A DNA stretch of 64,000 nt. It comes from Variovorax paradoxus. GTDB taxonomy: Bacteria > Pseudomonadota > Gammaproteobacteria > Burkholderiales > Burkholderiaceae_C. Where the stretch lies: the NCBI RefSeq assembly GCF_000834655.1, contig NZ_JXQQ01000003.1:1-64000 (forward strand), read 5' to 3'. The notes under the pieces were generated by a model that worked only from the letters and a program-made list of their open reading frames with translations, did not search any database and was not told the DNA's origin. Both the position numbers and the translations under genes were made by a program. Of the stretch, positions 1 through 9,696 are shown piece by piece (position 1 is the first letter of the stretch; every line of letters starts with the position of its first letter).

Positions 1-330
1 ACCACCGAGATGTACCTGAGCGACCTGACGCCGGCCATGAAGCCAAGCGACGCCTTCGCCCACATCGCGCACAGGAAGACCGAGCGCGTGGAAATCGATG
101 AGCTCGAGGGCCGCATCACGACCAGCCTGATCACGCCGTACCCGCCGGGCATTCCGCTCCTGATTCCGGGCGAAGTGTTCAACAAGAAGATCGTCGACTA
201 CCTGAAGTTCTCGCGCGAATTCAACCTGCAGTGTCCGGGCTTCGAGACCGACATCCACGGCCTGGTGGCGCGCATCGACGAGACGGGCAAGAAGCGCTAC
301 TACGCCGACTGCGTGCGCAGGGCCGGCTGA
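1..330 (+). CDS. Orn/Lys/Arg decarboxylase, C-terminal part (cut by window start)
   Basis: This is the last 109 codons of a gene that begins before the window. The reading frame is open from base 1. The segment resembles the C-terminal domain of the large PLP-dependent ornithine/lysine/arginine decarboxylases: it has the signature stretch TPYPPGIPLLIPGE and the closing region around the conserved CPGFETDIHG. These enzymes decarboxylate a basic amino acid to a polyamine precursor and CO2 in the cytoplasm. The substrate cannot be told from this part, because the PLP lysine and substrate pocket lie upstream. The family is clear; the specificity is open. Confidence 0.88.
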   Translation, partial: TTEMYLSDLTPAMKPSDAFAHIAHRKTERVEIDELEGRITTSLITPYPPGIPLLIPGEVFNKKIVDYLKFSREFNLQCPGFETDIHGLVARIDETGKKRYYADCVRRAG

Positions 331-336
331 TCGTGC

Positions 337-1191
337 TCAGGAGTGCGGGGCGTCGTCGCGCACCCGCATGAAGCGCGCGAACCTGGGGAGGCCGCTGGCA
401 TTCGTGCCGTTGAAGCGGTAGGTGACCCAGGTGCCGATCGCTGGCGGGTTTTCCCGTTCGGCATCGGTCAGGCCGGAGCCGAGCTTGAAGCGCTTGCCCT
501 CGGGCGTCTCGACGACCAGGGCGCCGAGCCGGTTGCTGTTGCGCCCCTTGCCCGTCACGTGGCCGACCACCCGGGCTTCAGCGTCGTCGTGGGGCTTGAC
601 CTTCAGCAGGTCGTTGTTGCGCTCGCCCCGATAGGGTGAGCTACCCCGATGCAGCATCAGGCCTTCGCCGCCCATCTTCACCGTCTTGTCGAGCAGCGCC
701 TGAAGTTCGGCGTGCGTGGTGGCGCGCTCCTGCGGCACGAGGATGACCCACGGCGCATCGGTGATCGGCAGCAGCTTGCGCAGTGCCGCCAGCCGCGTCG
801 TGAAGTCGCCGGGCTGGGCCGGCATGTCGAACACCATGAAGCGCATTTCGCGCCAGGCGACGTCGTTCGGCGTCTGGCTGCGCGCGGTGGATACCGCATG
901 CGCGAAGCGCCCGCGTCCCGCCCACAACTCGCCATCGAGCGGCTGCCTGGGCAGCGACGCGATGAACCAGGCGGGCGCCGCGACGGGTTCGCCGCCGCGC
1001 GTCCACAACTGCTTGCCGTCCCAGTAGCCCCGCACGCCGTCGTATTTTTCGCTGACCCAGTAGTCGGCCAGAGACATGCCGGGACGATAGACGTCGGCCA
1101 GCATCAGCGAGGGCGCCGCATTGCGCGCGAGCGCCGGGGTGGCCAGGGCCACGCCCAGGACGGCGAGCAGGAGGGAACGTCGATTCAGCAC
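337..1191 (-). CDS. Exported minimal ATP-dependent DNA ligase (LigE-like)
   Basis: The 284-residue protein starts with a clear Sec signal peptide (about residues 1-22, ending ALA), followed directly by a nucleotidyltransferase domain. Ligase motif I is KYDG with the nucleotide-accepting lysine at K49. Motif III (DGELW), motif IV (EGLMLHRG) and motif V (LLKVKPHDD) are all present in order, followed by an OB-fold-like C-terminus. The size and lack of extra domains fit the small LigE (Lig E) ligases of proteobacteria, which seal nicks and are thought to act in the periplasm, possibly on incoming DNA. The role in uptake is knowledge of the family and not shown here. It is transcribed convergently with the decarboxylase. 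Confidence 0.9.
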   Translation of the reverse strand: MLNRRSLLLAVLGVALATPALARNAAPSLMLADVYRPGMSLADYWVSEKYDGVRGYWDGKQLWTRGGEPVAAPAWFIASLPRQPLDGELWAGRGRFAHAVSTARSQTPNDVAWREMRFMVFDMPAQPGDFTTRLAALRKLLPITDAPWVILVPQERATTHAELQALLDKTVKMGGEGLMLHRGSSPYRGERNNDLLKVKPHDDAEARVVGHVTGKGRNSNRLGALVVETPEGKRFKLGSGLTDAERENPPAIGTWVTYRFNGTNASGLPRFARFMRVRDDAPHS

Positions 1192-1260
1192 GATGCGATC
1201 AATGGGGAGCGGGCAGCGACCGTGCGACGGTCGCTGCGAGGCTTCGGGAAGAGGGTCGGC

Positions 1261-2043
1261 TTACTCCGCCATGCCCCCGACGACGTTGCTGAAGCCGCCG
1301 TCCACGTAGGTGATCTCGGCGGTCACGCCGCTGGCCAGGTCGCTCAGCAGGAAGGCGGCGACGTTGCCCACTTCCTCGATCGTCACGTTGCGGCGGATCG
1401 GAGAGGCGTCGGCCACAGCCGCCAGCATCTTGCCGAAGCCCTTGATGCCGCTCGCGGCCAGCGTCTTGATGGGACCGGCGCTGATGCCGTTCACGCGCAT
1501 GCCCTTCGGGCCCAGCGACGAGGCGGTGTAGCGCACCGAGGCTTCGAGCGAAGCCTTGGCCAGGCCCATGGTGTTGTAGTTGGGCAGCGCGCGCTCGGCG
1601 CCCAAGTAGGTGAGCGTGAGCAGCGCCGACTTGTCGTTGAGGTAGGGCAGGGCCGCCTTGGCCATGGCCGGGAAGCTGTAGGCGCTGATGTCGTGCGCGA
1701 TCTTGAAGCCTTCGCGCGAGAGGCCGTCCAGGAAATCGCCCGCGATGGCCTCGCGCGGGGCGAAGCCGATGCTGTGGACGAAGCCGTCGAACCTGGGCCA
1801 GGTCTGGGCGAGGTCGGCGAAGAGCTTGTCGATCTGGGCGTCGTCGCCCACGTCGCAATCAAAAATCAGGCTCGAGCCGAAGTCTGCGGCATATTCGGTG
1901 ATACGGTCCTTGAATCGTTCGCCGACATAACTGAAGGCGAGCTCCGCACCTTGTTCGTGACACGCCTTGGCGATGCCGTAAGCGATCGAGCGATTGCTCA
2001 ACACACCGGTGATCAACAGTTTTTTGCCGGAAAGAAAGCCCAT
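1261..2043 (-). CDS. fabI: Enoyl-[acyl-carrier-protein] reductase (NADH)
   Basis: FabI performs the last step of each fatty acid elongation cycle, reducing enoyl-ACP with NADH in the cytoplasm. The 260-residue length is normal. The N-terminal dinucleotide-binding segment reads [20 protein letters not shown], typical of FabI rather than FabG. The active-site Tyr and Lys are in the YNTMGLAK segment, with the FabI-type second tyrosine ten residues upstream in TYLGAE. I start it at the ATG before GFLSGKK, because longer in-frame extensions carry no family sequence. Its start lies only 37 bp from the divergent yejA start, so the two genes must share a compact promoter region. Confidence 0.97.
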   Translation of the reverse strand: MGFLSGKKLLITGVLSNRSIAYGIAKACHEQGAELAFSYVGERFKDRITEYAADFGSSLIFDCDVGDDAQIDKLFADLAQTWPRFDGFVHSIGFAPREAIAGDFLDGLSREGFKIAHDISAYSFPAMAKAALPYLNDKSALLTLTYLGAERALPNYNTMGLAKASLEASVRYTASSLGPKGMRVNGISAGPIKTLAASGIKGFGKMLAAVADASPIRRNVTIEEVGNVAAFLLSDLASGVTAEITYVDGGFSNVVGGMAE

Positions 2044-2080
2044 GAAATTGCCTCGTGAAAATCTTGGGCAGAATTCTCGC

Positions 2081-3892
2081 ATGCGGTTTCTTCGGGTCTG
2101 GTGGTTGTTGGTGTGTGCGGCTCCCGTGTGGGCGGCGCATGGATATGCGCTCTGGGACGACCTGAAGTACGCCCCCGGCTTCACCGCTTTCGACTACGTC
2201 AACCCCGACGCACCCAAGGGCGGCGAGCTGCGCCTGGTGAGCAACCTGCGCGTTTCCACCTTCGACAAGTACAACCCGTTCACCATCAAGGGCACGGCGC
2301 CGGCCTACCTGGACGGCCTGATCTTCGAGTCGCTGCTGGCCGGTTCGATGGACGAAACCGCCTCGGGCTACGGCCTGCTGGCAGAAGACGTGACGGTCGC
2401 CCCCGACCGGCGCAGCGTCACCTTCCGCCTCAGGCCCGAGGCGAAGTTCCACAACGGCAAGCCGGTCGAGGCGGCCGACGTAAAGCACAGCTACGACACG
2501 TTGATCGGCCCCTTCACCTCGCCGGGCTACAAGACGCTGCTGCAGGAAGTGGACGGCGCCGACGTGATCGATGCGCGCACCATCCGCTTCCGCTTCAAGA
2601 CCCCGAATCGCGAGCTGCCGCTCACCGTAGGCAGCTTGCCGGTCTTCAGCCGCGACTGGGGCGTGGAAAACGGGAAGGCCAAACCCTTCGACCAGGTGGT
2701 GATGGACATTCCGATCGGCAGCGGTGCCTACAAGATCGGGCCGGTGCGCTTCGGCAAGGACATCACGTACGTACGTGACCCCGGCTACTGGGGCCGCAAC
2801 CTCGCAGTGAACCGTGGCAGCCAGAACTTCGACCGCATCACCGTCAAGATCTACAAGGACAACACGGCCCGCCTCGAAGCGCTCAAGGCCGGCGAATTCG
2901 ACATGATGAGTTTCTACTCGGCCGGCGACTGGGCGCGGCGGGTGACCGGCAAGCGCTTCGACACCGGGGAGCTCATCAAGCGCGAGTTCCAGCACAAGAA
3001 GCCCGCGGGCTTTCAGAGCTACGTGCTCAACAGCCGCCGCGACAAGCTCAAGGACCCGCGCGTGCGCGAGGCACTCGGGCTCGCGCTGGACTACGAGTGG
3101 ATGAACCGCCAGATGTTCTACGGCGGCTATCCGCGCGTGAAGGACCTGTTCGGAAACACCGACTGCGAAGCGCAAGGCCTGCCGTCGGCCGAGGAAAAGG
3201 CGCTGCTCGAACGCTGGCGCGGCAAGATTCCCGACGCCAGCTTCGGCCCGATGTACGTCCCGCCCACGACCGAGGGCGAAGGCCAGTCCCTGCGCAACAA
3301 CCTGCGCCGGGCGCGCGAACTGCTCAAGGAGGCCGGCTGGGAGTACCGCGACGGCGCGCTGCGCAACGCCAAGGGCGAGGCCATGACGCTGGAGTACCTG
3401 GACAGCAAGGAAGGCGGCGTGCGCACGGTGTCGCCGTGGGTCCGGAACCTCGAGAAGCTCGGCATTGCGCTTAATTTCTCGTCCGTCGATTTCGCGCTCT
3501 ACCAGGAACGCCTGGACCGGTTCCAGTTCGACATCACCACCATCAACTTCACCGGCACCAACAACCCCGGCCAGCAACTGCTCGAAATCTTCGGCAGCAA
3601 GGCCGCCAAGACGGAGAGCTCGGGCAACTACATGGGCGTGTCCACGCCGGCTGTCGATGCCTTGCTCAAGGACATCGTCGATGCCGACACCAAGGCCGAG
3701 CTGCTGCCTGCCTGCCGGGCACTCGACCGGGTCATCATGCACAGCCACTACCTGATTCCCCAGTGGACGCTGAGTTCGCACCGCGTCGTGTACGACGATT
3801 GGCGGCTGGCGTTCAAGGCGCCGATGCCGCCCTACGCCGCCGCCGAGGGCTGGATCATGGGTACCTGGTGGGCCAAGCCGCCCAAGCCATAG
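2081..3892 (+). CDS. yejA: Peptide ABC transporter substrate-binding protein (YejA-like)
   Basis: A 603-residue periplasmic solute-binding protein of family 5 (SBP_bac_5). A signal peptide covers about residues 1-17 (hydrophobic [11 protein letters not shown], cleavage near WAA). The mature part opens with the [15 protein letters not shown] segment seen in YejA, and [15 protein letters not shown] is the typical family 5 helix. It should deliver oligopeptides, or peptide-nucleotide compounds such as microcin C, to the YejBEF transporter. The start was placed at the ATG of the signal peptide; earlier in-frame codons would bury it. It is the first gene of a four-gene operon with yejB, yejE and yejF. 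Confidence 0.93.
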   Translation: MRFLRVWWLLVCAAPVWAAHGYALWDDLKYAPGFTAFDYVNPDAPKGGELRLVSNLRVSTFDKYNPFTIKGTAPAYLDGLIFESLLAGSMDETASGYGLLAEDVTVAPDRRSVTFRLRPEAKFHNGKPVEAADVKHSYDTLIGPFTSPGYKTLLQEVDGADVIDARTIRFRFKTPNRELPLTVGSLPVFSRDWGVENGKAKPFDQVVMDIPIGSGAYKIGPVRFGKDITYVRDPGYWGRNLAVNRGSQNFDRITVKIYKDNTARLEALKAGEFDMMSFYSAGDWARRVTGKRFDTGELIKREFQHKKPAGFQSYVLNSRRDKLKDPRVREALGLALDYEWMNRQMFYGGYPRVKDLFGNTDCEAQGLPSAEEKALLERWRGKIPDASFGPMYVPPTTEGEGQSLRNNLRRARELLKEAGWEYRDGALRNAKGEAMTLEYLDSKEGGVRTVSPWVRNLEKLGIALNFSSVDFALYQERLDRFQFDITTINFTGTNNPGQQLLEIFGSKAAKTESSGNYMGVSTPAVDALLKDIVDADTKAELLPACRALDRVIMHSHYLIPQWTLSSHRVVYDDWRLAFKAPMPPYAAAEGWIMGTWWAKPPKP

Positions 3893-3910
3893 AAGAGAAG
3901 GAACCCGTCG

Positions 3911-4951
3911 ATGCTCTCCTATGTCCTCAAGCGGCTCCTGCTGTTCATTCCCACGTTGCTGGGCGTGCTGTTGGTCACCTTCGTGGTGGTGCAGTTCGTG
4001 CCGGGTGGGCCGGTGGAGCAGTACCTGGCCGAGGCGAAGACCGCGGGCGTCGGCGGCGGGGGCGGGGGCTTCGAGTCGGGTGGCGGCTCCTATCGGGGCA
4101 ATCAGGGGGTCGACCCCAAGCGCCTGGAGCAGATCAAGGCGCTCTACGGCTTCGACAAGCCGCCGCACGAGCGTCTCTGGCAGATGCTCGGGCAGTTCGC
4201 GCGCTTCGACCTTGGCAAGAGCTTCTTCCAGAACAAGGACGTGTGGACGCTGATCCTGGAGAAGCTGCCCGTGTCGATCAGCCTTGGCCTCTGGACCTTC
4301 TTCATCAGTTACGGCGTGGCGGTGCCCTTGGGCGTGGCCAAGGCGGTGCGCGCGGGCTCTCGCTTCGACCTCGTCACCACGCTGATCGTGTTGATCGGCT
4401 ATGCGATTCCGGGTTTCGTGCTGGGCGTGGCGCTGCTGGTGATCTTCGGAGGGCAGTTGCAGTGGTTCCCGCTGCGCGGGTTGACTTCCTCGAACTGGGA
4501 CGAGCTCAGCTGGGGCGCCCGCATCGTCGATTACTTCTGGCACATCACGTTGCCGGTCACGGCCATGGTGCTCGGGAGCTTCGCGGTGACGGCCATGCTG
4601 ACCAAGAACTCGTTCCTCGAAGAGATCCGCAAGCAATATGTGCTGACTGCGCGCGCCAAGGGGCTCGGCGAGCGCCAGGTGCTCTGGAAGCATGTGTTCC
4701 GCAATGCGCTCATTCCCATCATCACGGGGCTGCCCGCTGCTTTCATCGGCTCCTTCTTCGCGGGGTCGCTGCTCATCGAGACGTTGTTCTCGCTCGACGG
4801 GTTGGGCCTGCTGGGCTATGAAAGCGTGATCCGACGCGACTACCCCGTGGTGCTGGGCACGCTCTACATCTTTACGCTGATCGGCCTGGTGACCAAGCTG
4901 ATCTCCGATCTCTGCTACGTCTGGGTGGACCCGCGTGTCAAATTCGACTGA
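3911..4951 (+). CDS. yejB: Peptide ABC transporter permease (YejB-like)
   Basis: Inner-membrane permease of 346 residues with the N-terminal hairpin MLSYVLKRLLLFIPTLLGVL of the DppB/OppB family and the cytoplasmic EAA loop (TARAKGLGERQVLWKHVFRN). Sequence and gene order with yejA, yejE and yejF support YejB. A glycine-rich insertion (GGGGGGFESGGGS, about residues 46-59) sits in the periplasmic loop after the first membrane helix. It pairs with YejE to form the channel. It begins 18 bp after yejA and overlaps yejE by 17 bp, indicating translational coupling. Confidence 0.94.
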   Translation: MLSYVLKRLLLFIPTLLGVLLVTFVVVQFVPGGPVEQYLAEAKTAGVGGGGGGFESGGGSYRGNQGVDPKRLEQIKALYGFDKPPHERLWQMLGQFARFDLGKSFFQNKDVWTLILEKLPVSISLGLWTFFISYGVAVPLGVAKAVRAGSRFDLVTTLIVLIGYAIPGFVLGVALLVIFGGQLQWFPLRGLTSSNWDELSWGARIVDYFWHITLPVTAMVLGSFAVTAMLTKNSFLEEIRKQYVLTARAKGLGERQVLWKHVFRNALIPIITGLPAAFIGSFFAGSLLIETLFSLDGLGLLGYESVIRRDYPVVLGTLYIFTLIGLVTKLISDLCYVWVDPRVKFD

Positions 4952-5984
4952 GACGGCCCCGCACATCTCGCCCGGCCGCCGTGCCTGGATGCGCTTCAAG
5001 CGCAACCGGCTCGGTTATTGGAGCCTGGTGCTCTTCACGCTGATGGTGGTGCTGAGCCTCTTTGCCGAGGTGCTGTCCACCGACAAGCCGCTCGTCGTGC
5101 GCTACCAGGGCCAGACTTATTTCCCCGTGCTACGCGACTACTCCGAGAAAACGTTCGGTGGCGACTTCGAGACGCCGGCCGACTACCTCGACCCCTTCAT
5201 CCGCGAGCGGATCACCGCGGGCGACAACTGGGCGGTGTTCGCGCCGAACACCTACGGCGCCAAGACGCTGAACTACTTCGCCAAGGCGCCGAGCCCTGCG
5301 GCGCCCTCGGCCGACAACTGGCTAGGCACCGACGATCGCGGCCGCGACCTGCTGGCCCAACTCATCTACGGCTTTCGGGTGAGCGTGCTGTTCGCGCTCG
5401 CGCTCACGGTCATCGGCACGGTGCTGGGCGTAGCGGCCGGCGCGGTGCAGGGCTACTTCGCGGGCCGGATCGACCTGGCGTTCCAGCGCTTCATCGAGAT
5501 CTGGGGCTCGATGCCGGAGCTCTATCTGCTCATCATCTTCAGCGCCATCTTCAAGCCGAGCGTGACCCTGCTCCTGCTCCTGCTGAGCCTGTTCGGCTGG
5601 ATGGCGCTGTCCGACTACGTGCGCGCCGAGTTCCTGCGCAACCGCCAGATGGACTACGTGCGCGCCGCCCGCGCCCTGGGCGTGAGCAACCTGCAGATCA
5701 TGTGGCGTCACATCCTCCCCAACAGCATGGTGCCGGTCGTCACCTTCCTGCCGTTTCGCATGAGCGCGGCGATCCTCGCGCTGACTTCGCTCGACTTCCT
5801 TGGCCTCGGGGTGCCGCCGGGCACGCCGTCGCTGGGCGAGTTGCTCAACCAGGGCAAGTCGAGCATCGACGCCTGGTGGATCTCGCTCTCCACCTTTGGC
5901 GTGCTGGTCGTCACGCTCATGCTGCTGACCTTCATGGGCGACGCACTGCGCGATGCGCTCGATCCGCGGAAGGCCGACAAGTGA
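4935..5984 (+). CDS. yejE: Peptide ABC transporter permease (YejE-like)
   Basis: Second permease of the transporter, 349 residues. A first membrane helix near residues 28-45 is followed by a large periplasmic segment (to about residue 130) typical of YejE, then the [20 protein letters not shown] signature of DppC-type permeases and an EAA loop ([20 protein letters not shown]). It forms the channel with YejB, driven by YejF. The ATG lies inside the end of yejB and the stop overlaps the GTG of yejF. Confidence 0.94.
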   Translation: MSNSTETAPHISPGRRAWMRFKRNRLGYWSLVLFTLMVVLSLFAEVLSTDKPLVVRYQGQTYFPVLRDYSEKTFGGDFETPADYLDPFIRERITAGDNWAVFAPNTYGAKTLNYFAKAPSPAAPSADNWLGTDDRGRDLLAQLIYGFRVSVLFALALTVIGTVLGVAAGAVQGYFAGRIDLAFQRFIEIWGSMPELYLLIIFSAIFKPSVTLLLLLLSLFGWMALSDYVRAEFLRNRQMDYVRAARALGVSNLQIMWRHILPNSMVPVVTFLPFRMSAAILALTSLDFLGLGVPPGTPSLGELLNQGKSSIDAWWISLSTFGVLVVTLMLLTFMGDALRDALDPRKADK

Positions 5985-7621
5985 GCGCCATGAATCCAAC
6001 GACGAAACAGCCCCTGCTCGATGTGAAGGGCCTGCGGGTTTCCTTCAGCGGCAAGGAGGTTGTGCATGGCGTCGACTTCCAGGTCGGCGCTGGCGAAAAG
6101 CTCGCGCTGGTGGGAGAGTCGGGCTCGGGCAAGACTGTCACGGCGCTGTCGTTGCTGCGTCTGGTGCAGAACGCCCACCTGGCCGGGGTCGCGAGGCTCT
6201 TCGGCCCAGAACCTTCGCAGGGCGCGCGCGACCTGCTGGCGATTCCCGAGCGCGACCTGCGCGGCATCCGCGGCAAGGAGATCGCGATGATCTTCCAGGA
6301 GCCGATGACTGCGCTCAACGCGCTCTACAGCGTGGGCGACCAGATCTCCGAGGTGCTTGAGCTGCACGAAGGTCTGTCCGCCCGCGCGGCGCAGGCGGCG
6401 GCCGTCCAATTGCTGGCCGACACCGGCATTCCGGAGCCGGCGCGGCGGGCGCGTTCGTTCCCGCACCAGCTGTCGGGCGGCCAGCGCCAGCGCGCCATGA
6501 TCGCCATGGCACTCGCATGCAAGCCGCGCCTTTTGCTGGCCGACGAGCCGACCACCGCGCTCGACGTCACCGTCCGCGCGCAGATCCTGGAGCTGCTGGC
6601 CGATCTGCAGCGCAAGTACGGCATGGCCGTGCTGCTGATCACCCACGACCTGAACCTCGTGCGCCGCTTCGCCGACCGTGTGGCGGTGATGGAAAACGGC
6701 CACATCGTCGAACACGGCGGCGTGGCCACCGTGTTCGACGCGCCGCAGCACGCCTACACCCGCAAGCTGATCGACAGCCATCCGGAGCGCGACGTGGCGG
6801 CGGTGGCGGCACGCGCCGATGCTGCGCCGGTGCTCGAAGCCAAGGCCCTGCGCGTGAGCTATCCGGTGGCCAGGCCAGGCTTTGCGGGCTGGTTCCGCAA
6901 GGGAGAATTCATCGCGGTGCAGGGCGCCGATTTCCGCATCGTGCCGGGCGAGACGCTGGGCGTGGTCGGCGAATCGGGCTCGGGCAAGTCGACCCTGGCG
7001 CTCGCGGCGCTCGGGCTCCTGAAGCACCAGGGCGAGCTGAAGGTGGACGGCAAGGGCTGGGCGGTCGATCGCGCATCGGACCTGGCCCTGCGCCGCACGA
7101 TGCAGGTGGTGTTCCAGGACCCGTTTTCCTCGCTCTCGCCGCGCATGACGGTCGAGCAGATCGTGGGGGAGGGGCTGCGAGTCCACGCGCCGGAACTCGA
7201 TACGAAGGCTCGCCGGGCCCGTTCGCTCGCGGCGCTGGCGGACGTGGGGTTGACCGAGGCGCAGTTTCCCGCGCTGCTCGACCGCTATCCGCACGAGTTT
7301 TCCGGTGGGCAGCGGCAGCGCCTTGCAATCGCGCGCGCCTTGATCGTCGATCCGCAACTGCTGGTGCTCGACGAGCCGACGAGCGCGCTCGACGTCACGA
7401 TCCAGAAGCAGGTGCTGGGCCTCCTGCAGCGCCTGCAGCGCGAGCGCGGGTTGAGCTACCTCTTGATCACCCACGACGTCGAGGTGATCCGTGCCATGGC
7501 GCACCAGGTCATCGTGATGAAGGACGGGGCCATCCTGGAGACCGGGTCGGTCGAGCGCGTGCTCGATGCGCCGGTGCACCCCTATACGCAGAAGCTCGTG
7601 GCCGCGGCGCTGCTGGAATAG
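5981..7621 (+). CDS. yejF: Peptide ABC transporter dual ATPase (YejF-like)
   Basis: A 546-residue ATPase with two complete nucleotide-binding domains in tandem, as in YejF. Domain 1 has Walker A GESGSGKT, signature LSGGQRQR and Walker B LLLADEP. Domain 2 has Walker A GESGSGKS, signature FSGGQRQR and Walker B LLVLDEP. A GTG at 5981 overlaps the yejE stop and has GGAAGG about 7 bp upstream, so I prefer it to the ATG at 5990, which lies too far from that site. It powers uptake through YejBE at the cytoplasmic face. Confidence 0.94.
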   Translation: MSAMNPTTKQPLLDVKGLRVSFSGKEVVHGVDFQVGAGEKLALVGESGSGKTVTALSLLRLVQNAHLAGVARLFGPEPSQGARDLLAIPERDLRGIRGKEIAMIFQEPMTALNALYSVGDQISEVLELHEGLSARAAQAAAVQLLADTGIPEPARRARSFPHQLSGGQRQRAMIAMALACKPRLLLADEPTTALDVTVRAQILELLADLQRKYGMAVLLITHDLNLVRRFADRVAVMENGHIVEHGGVATVFDAPQHAYTRKLIDSHPERDVAAVAARADAAPVLEAKALRVSYPVARPGFAGWFRKGEFIAVQGADFRIVPGETLGVVGESGSGKSTLALAALGLLKHQGELKVDGKGWAVDRASDLALRRTMQVVFQDPFSSLSPRMTVEQIVGEGLRVHAPELDTKARRARSLAALADVGLTEAQFPALLDRYPHEFSGGQRQRLAIARALIVDPQLLVLDEPTSALDVTIQKQVLGLLQRLQRERGLSYLLITHDVEVIRAMAHQVIVMKDGAILETGSVERVLDAPVHPYTQKLVAAALLE

Positions 7622-7640
7622 AACGAAAAGAGACGAAGAA

Positions 7641-8837
7641 ATGTCGGTAAACGGACAGGCCCGCCGCGGCGCCTGGCGCGCTGCGCTGGCCTGCATGGTC
7701 ACGCTGGCTGTGGCGATGGGCCTGGGGCGCTTCGCCTTCACGCCCATGTTGCCCATCATGCTGGGAGAGGGAAAACTGGAGCTGGCCGGGGGCGGGGTGC
7801 TCGCGTCTCTCAATTACCTGGGCTATTTCTTCGGCGCGGTGAGCTGCGCGGCCATCGGGATCAAGGCCTCTAGCATGGTCCGGGGTGGCTTGGCGGCGAC
7901 CGCGGCATTGCTGGTCGGCATGGGGCTGCTCCACAGCTTTGCGGGGTGGGGAATCCTGCGCGGTGCGGCTGGCGTGATGAGCGCCTGGGTCTTCGTCTTT
8001 GCTTCGGGCTGGGGGTTGCGGCGGCTGGCTGAAACGAATTCGCCAACGCTGGCCGGGGTGATCTACACGGGGCCGGGCATCGGGATTGCCATGACCGGAC
8101 TCCTCGGCGGCGCACTGGGACGCTGGGGTTCCGAGGTGGGGTGGATCGGCCTGGGGCTGCTGGCGGTCGTGCTCATCGCAATCATCTGGCGCGTGTTCGA
8201 CGACGGTGAGGCCGCGCAAGGCAGCGGCACGAAAGGCCCTGTGGCCGCTGGCACAGTGACGGCATCCGGTGCGGATCGCAGCGATGCGATCTGGCTGGTC
8301 GCGCTGTATGGGCTGGCAGGATTTGGGTACATCATCACGGCGACCTTCCTGCCGGTGATTGCGCGCCAGGCGCTGCCAGGATCGTCCTGGCCTGATTTCT
8401 TCTGGCCCCTGTTCGGTGCGGCGATCATTCCGGGCGCGTTGATCGGCGCCCGCGCGCCCACCCATTGGGACAACCGGCTCCTGCTGGCAGCCGCCTATGC
8501 ATTGCAGGCGCTGGGCGTGGTGCTTTCCGTGGCATGGCCCACGATCATTGGGTTTGCGCTGGGCAGCCTCCTGCTAGGGATGCCGTTCACCGCAATCACC
8601 CTTTTCGCAATGCGGGAAGCGCGCCGGCTGCGCGGCAATGCGGCTGCCGGGCTGATCGGCTATGCCACGGCGTCCTACGGAGTGGGGCAGATCATCGGCC
8701 CGTTGTTCGCGGCACCCCTGGCGCAGCGCACCGGCTCGTTCGAGCAACCGCTGCTGGTTGCGGCGGCGGCATTGGCGCTCGGCGCGGTGCTGTTTGCGGT
8801 GGTCTGGTCGAAATCTCGTCGTCCAATGACCGTCTGA
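7641..8837 (+). CDS. YbfB/YjiJ-family MFS transporter
   Basis: Integral membrane protein of 398 residues with about 12 hydrophobic segments. The N-terminal GLGRFAFTPMLPIM motif is characteristic of the YbfB/YjiJ (DUF1228) group of major facilitator permeases; the substrate is not known for the group. It starts 19 bp after yejF, with an AAGA-rich ribosome site and ATG, so it may be read from the yej operon. A strong intrinsic terminator lies downstream at 8894-8925, although that structure may instead belong to the rimP leader. Confidence 0.85.
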   Translation: MSVNGQARRGAWRAALACMVTLAVAMGLGRFAFTPMLPIMLGEGKLELAGGGVLASLNYLGYFFGAVSCAAIGIKASSMVRGGLAATAALLVGMGLLHSFAGWGILRGAAGVMSAWVFVFASGWGLRRLAETNSPTLAGVIYTGPGIGIAMTGLLGGALGRWGSEVGWIGLGLLAVVLIAIIWRVFDDGEAAQGSGTKGPVAAGTVTASGADRSDAIWLVALYGLAGFGYIITATFLPVIARQALPGSSWPDFFWPLFGAAIIPGALIGARAPTHWDNRLLLAAAYALQALGVVLSVAWPTIIGFALGSLLLGMPFTAITLFAMREARRLRGNAAAGLIGYATASYGVGQIIGPLFAAPLAQRTGSFEQPLLVAAAALALGAVLFAVVWSKSRRPMTV

Positions 8838-8850
8838 GCTGCAATGCCCC

Positions 8851-8878
8851 TTCATTTATCACACGAATAGCATATAAT
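8851..8878 (+). promoter_or_regulatory. Probable sigma-70 promoter of the rimP-nusA-infB operon
   Basis: A perfect TATAAT -10 box lies at 8873-8878. A weak TTCATT at 8851-8856 is spaced 16 bp upstream as the -35. Transcription would begin near 8885. This is the best promoter-like sequence between the MFS gene and rimP. What follows within about 10 bases is an intrinsic terminator, so most initiations may end early. Confidence 0.6.
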
Positions 8879-8893
8879 TCGAGGCTCACGACC

Positions 8894-8925
8894 AAACGGG
8901 CGGGTACCAACCGCCCGTTTTTTTT
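8894..8925 (+). terminator. Intrinsic terminator or attenuator before rimP
   Basis: A perfect 10-bp stem (8894-8903 with 8911-8920, AAACGGGCGG pairing with CCGCCCGTTT) with a 7-base loop is followed by eight consecutive T (8918-8925). It could end transcripts of the MFS gene. Because a TATAAT box lies just upstream, it may also act as an attenuator at the head of the rimP operon. Confidence 0.85.
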
Positions 8926-9032
8926 GGTCTATGCATTCTTGATCATTCGTTGCGTTCGCTGAGGTTCCGGTATTGCAGTGGCGCATATCGCGAATTCGGC
9001 GAATTGAGTATTTAAAAGGCACTTTCGAACAC

Positions 9033-9680
9033 GTGGCATTGCAGCAAATAGTGGAACAAACCGTGGCCGGTCTTGGCTACGACCTGGTCGAGATCGAACG
9101 GTCGGCCGGCGGACTGCTGCGCGTGACGATTGATTTGCCCTGGACGGCCCCCACTTCTGACGCTGTGGCCGCAGGCGTGCCGGAGCCGTTCGTGACGGTC
9201 GAAGACTGCGAGAAGGTGACGCGGCAACTGCAGTTCGCGCTCGAGGTCGATGGTGTCGACTACAAGCGGCTCGAGGTGTCCTCGCCCGGTATCGACAGGC
9301 CGTTGCGCAACGAGCAGGATTTCGAGCGTTTCGTCGGTGCGGTGATCGACATCACGCTCAAGGCGCCCATGGGCGCGGCGGCGGCGGGCCAAGTGTCGGC
9401 CACCCGCAAGAAATTTCGCGGCACGCTGGAGCGTGCTGAAAAGGCAGAGGGGGCTGATGTAGCCCCGGGCTGGCAGATCGTCTGGAGCGATGCGCCCGAG
9501 CCCAAGCCGGGTCAAAAAGTGAGCAAGAAGCGCGCGCCTGCACCGCTGCGGGCGTTGGGCTTCGTGCTTGACGAGCTGCGCGATGCGCGGCTCGCACCCA
9601 TTGTGGATTTCAAGGGCCGAAAGGCCAAAACCCAACCGGGTTTTTCGGATATTGACGACGGAACGAATGTTCCGGACTGA
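9033..9680 (+). CDS. rimP: Ribosome maturation factor RimP
   Basis: RimP assists 30S subunit maturation. The conserved N-terminal segment [21 protein letters not shown] and the SSPGIDRPL motif are present. The start is taken as GTG at 9033 (giving MALQQIVEQ), because the family begins there; the open frame extends to 8973 without recognisable sequence. The product is 215 residues, longer than the E. coli protein because of a basic stretch ([10 protein letters not shown]) inserted in the C-terminal domain. It heads the nusA-infB operon, as in most proteobacteria. Confidence 0.93.
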   Translation: MALQQIVEQTVAGLGYDLVEIERSAGGLLRVTIDLPWTAPTSDAVAAGVPEPFVTVEDCEKVTRQLQFALEVDGVDYKRLEVSSPGIDRPLRNEQDFERFVGAVIDITLKAPMGAAAAGQVSATRKKFRGTLERAEKAEGADVAPGWQIVWSDAPEPKPGQKVSKKRAPAPLRALGFVLDELRDARLAPIVDFKGRKAKTQPGFSDIDDGTNVPD

Positions 9681-9696
9681 CCAGAGGAGTGGTGGC

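Noticed and set aside
1859..5005. A very long minus-strand open frame (1048 codons) opposite the yej genes.
   Set aside because: It is antisense to four well-recognised genes; long opposite frames are expected in high-GC DNA, and its translation shows no family features.
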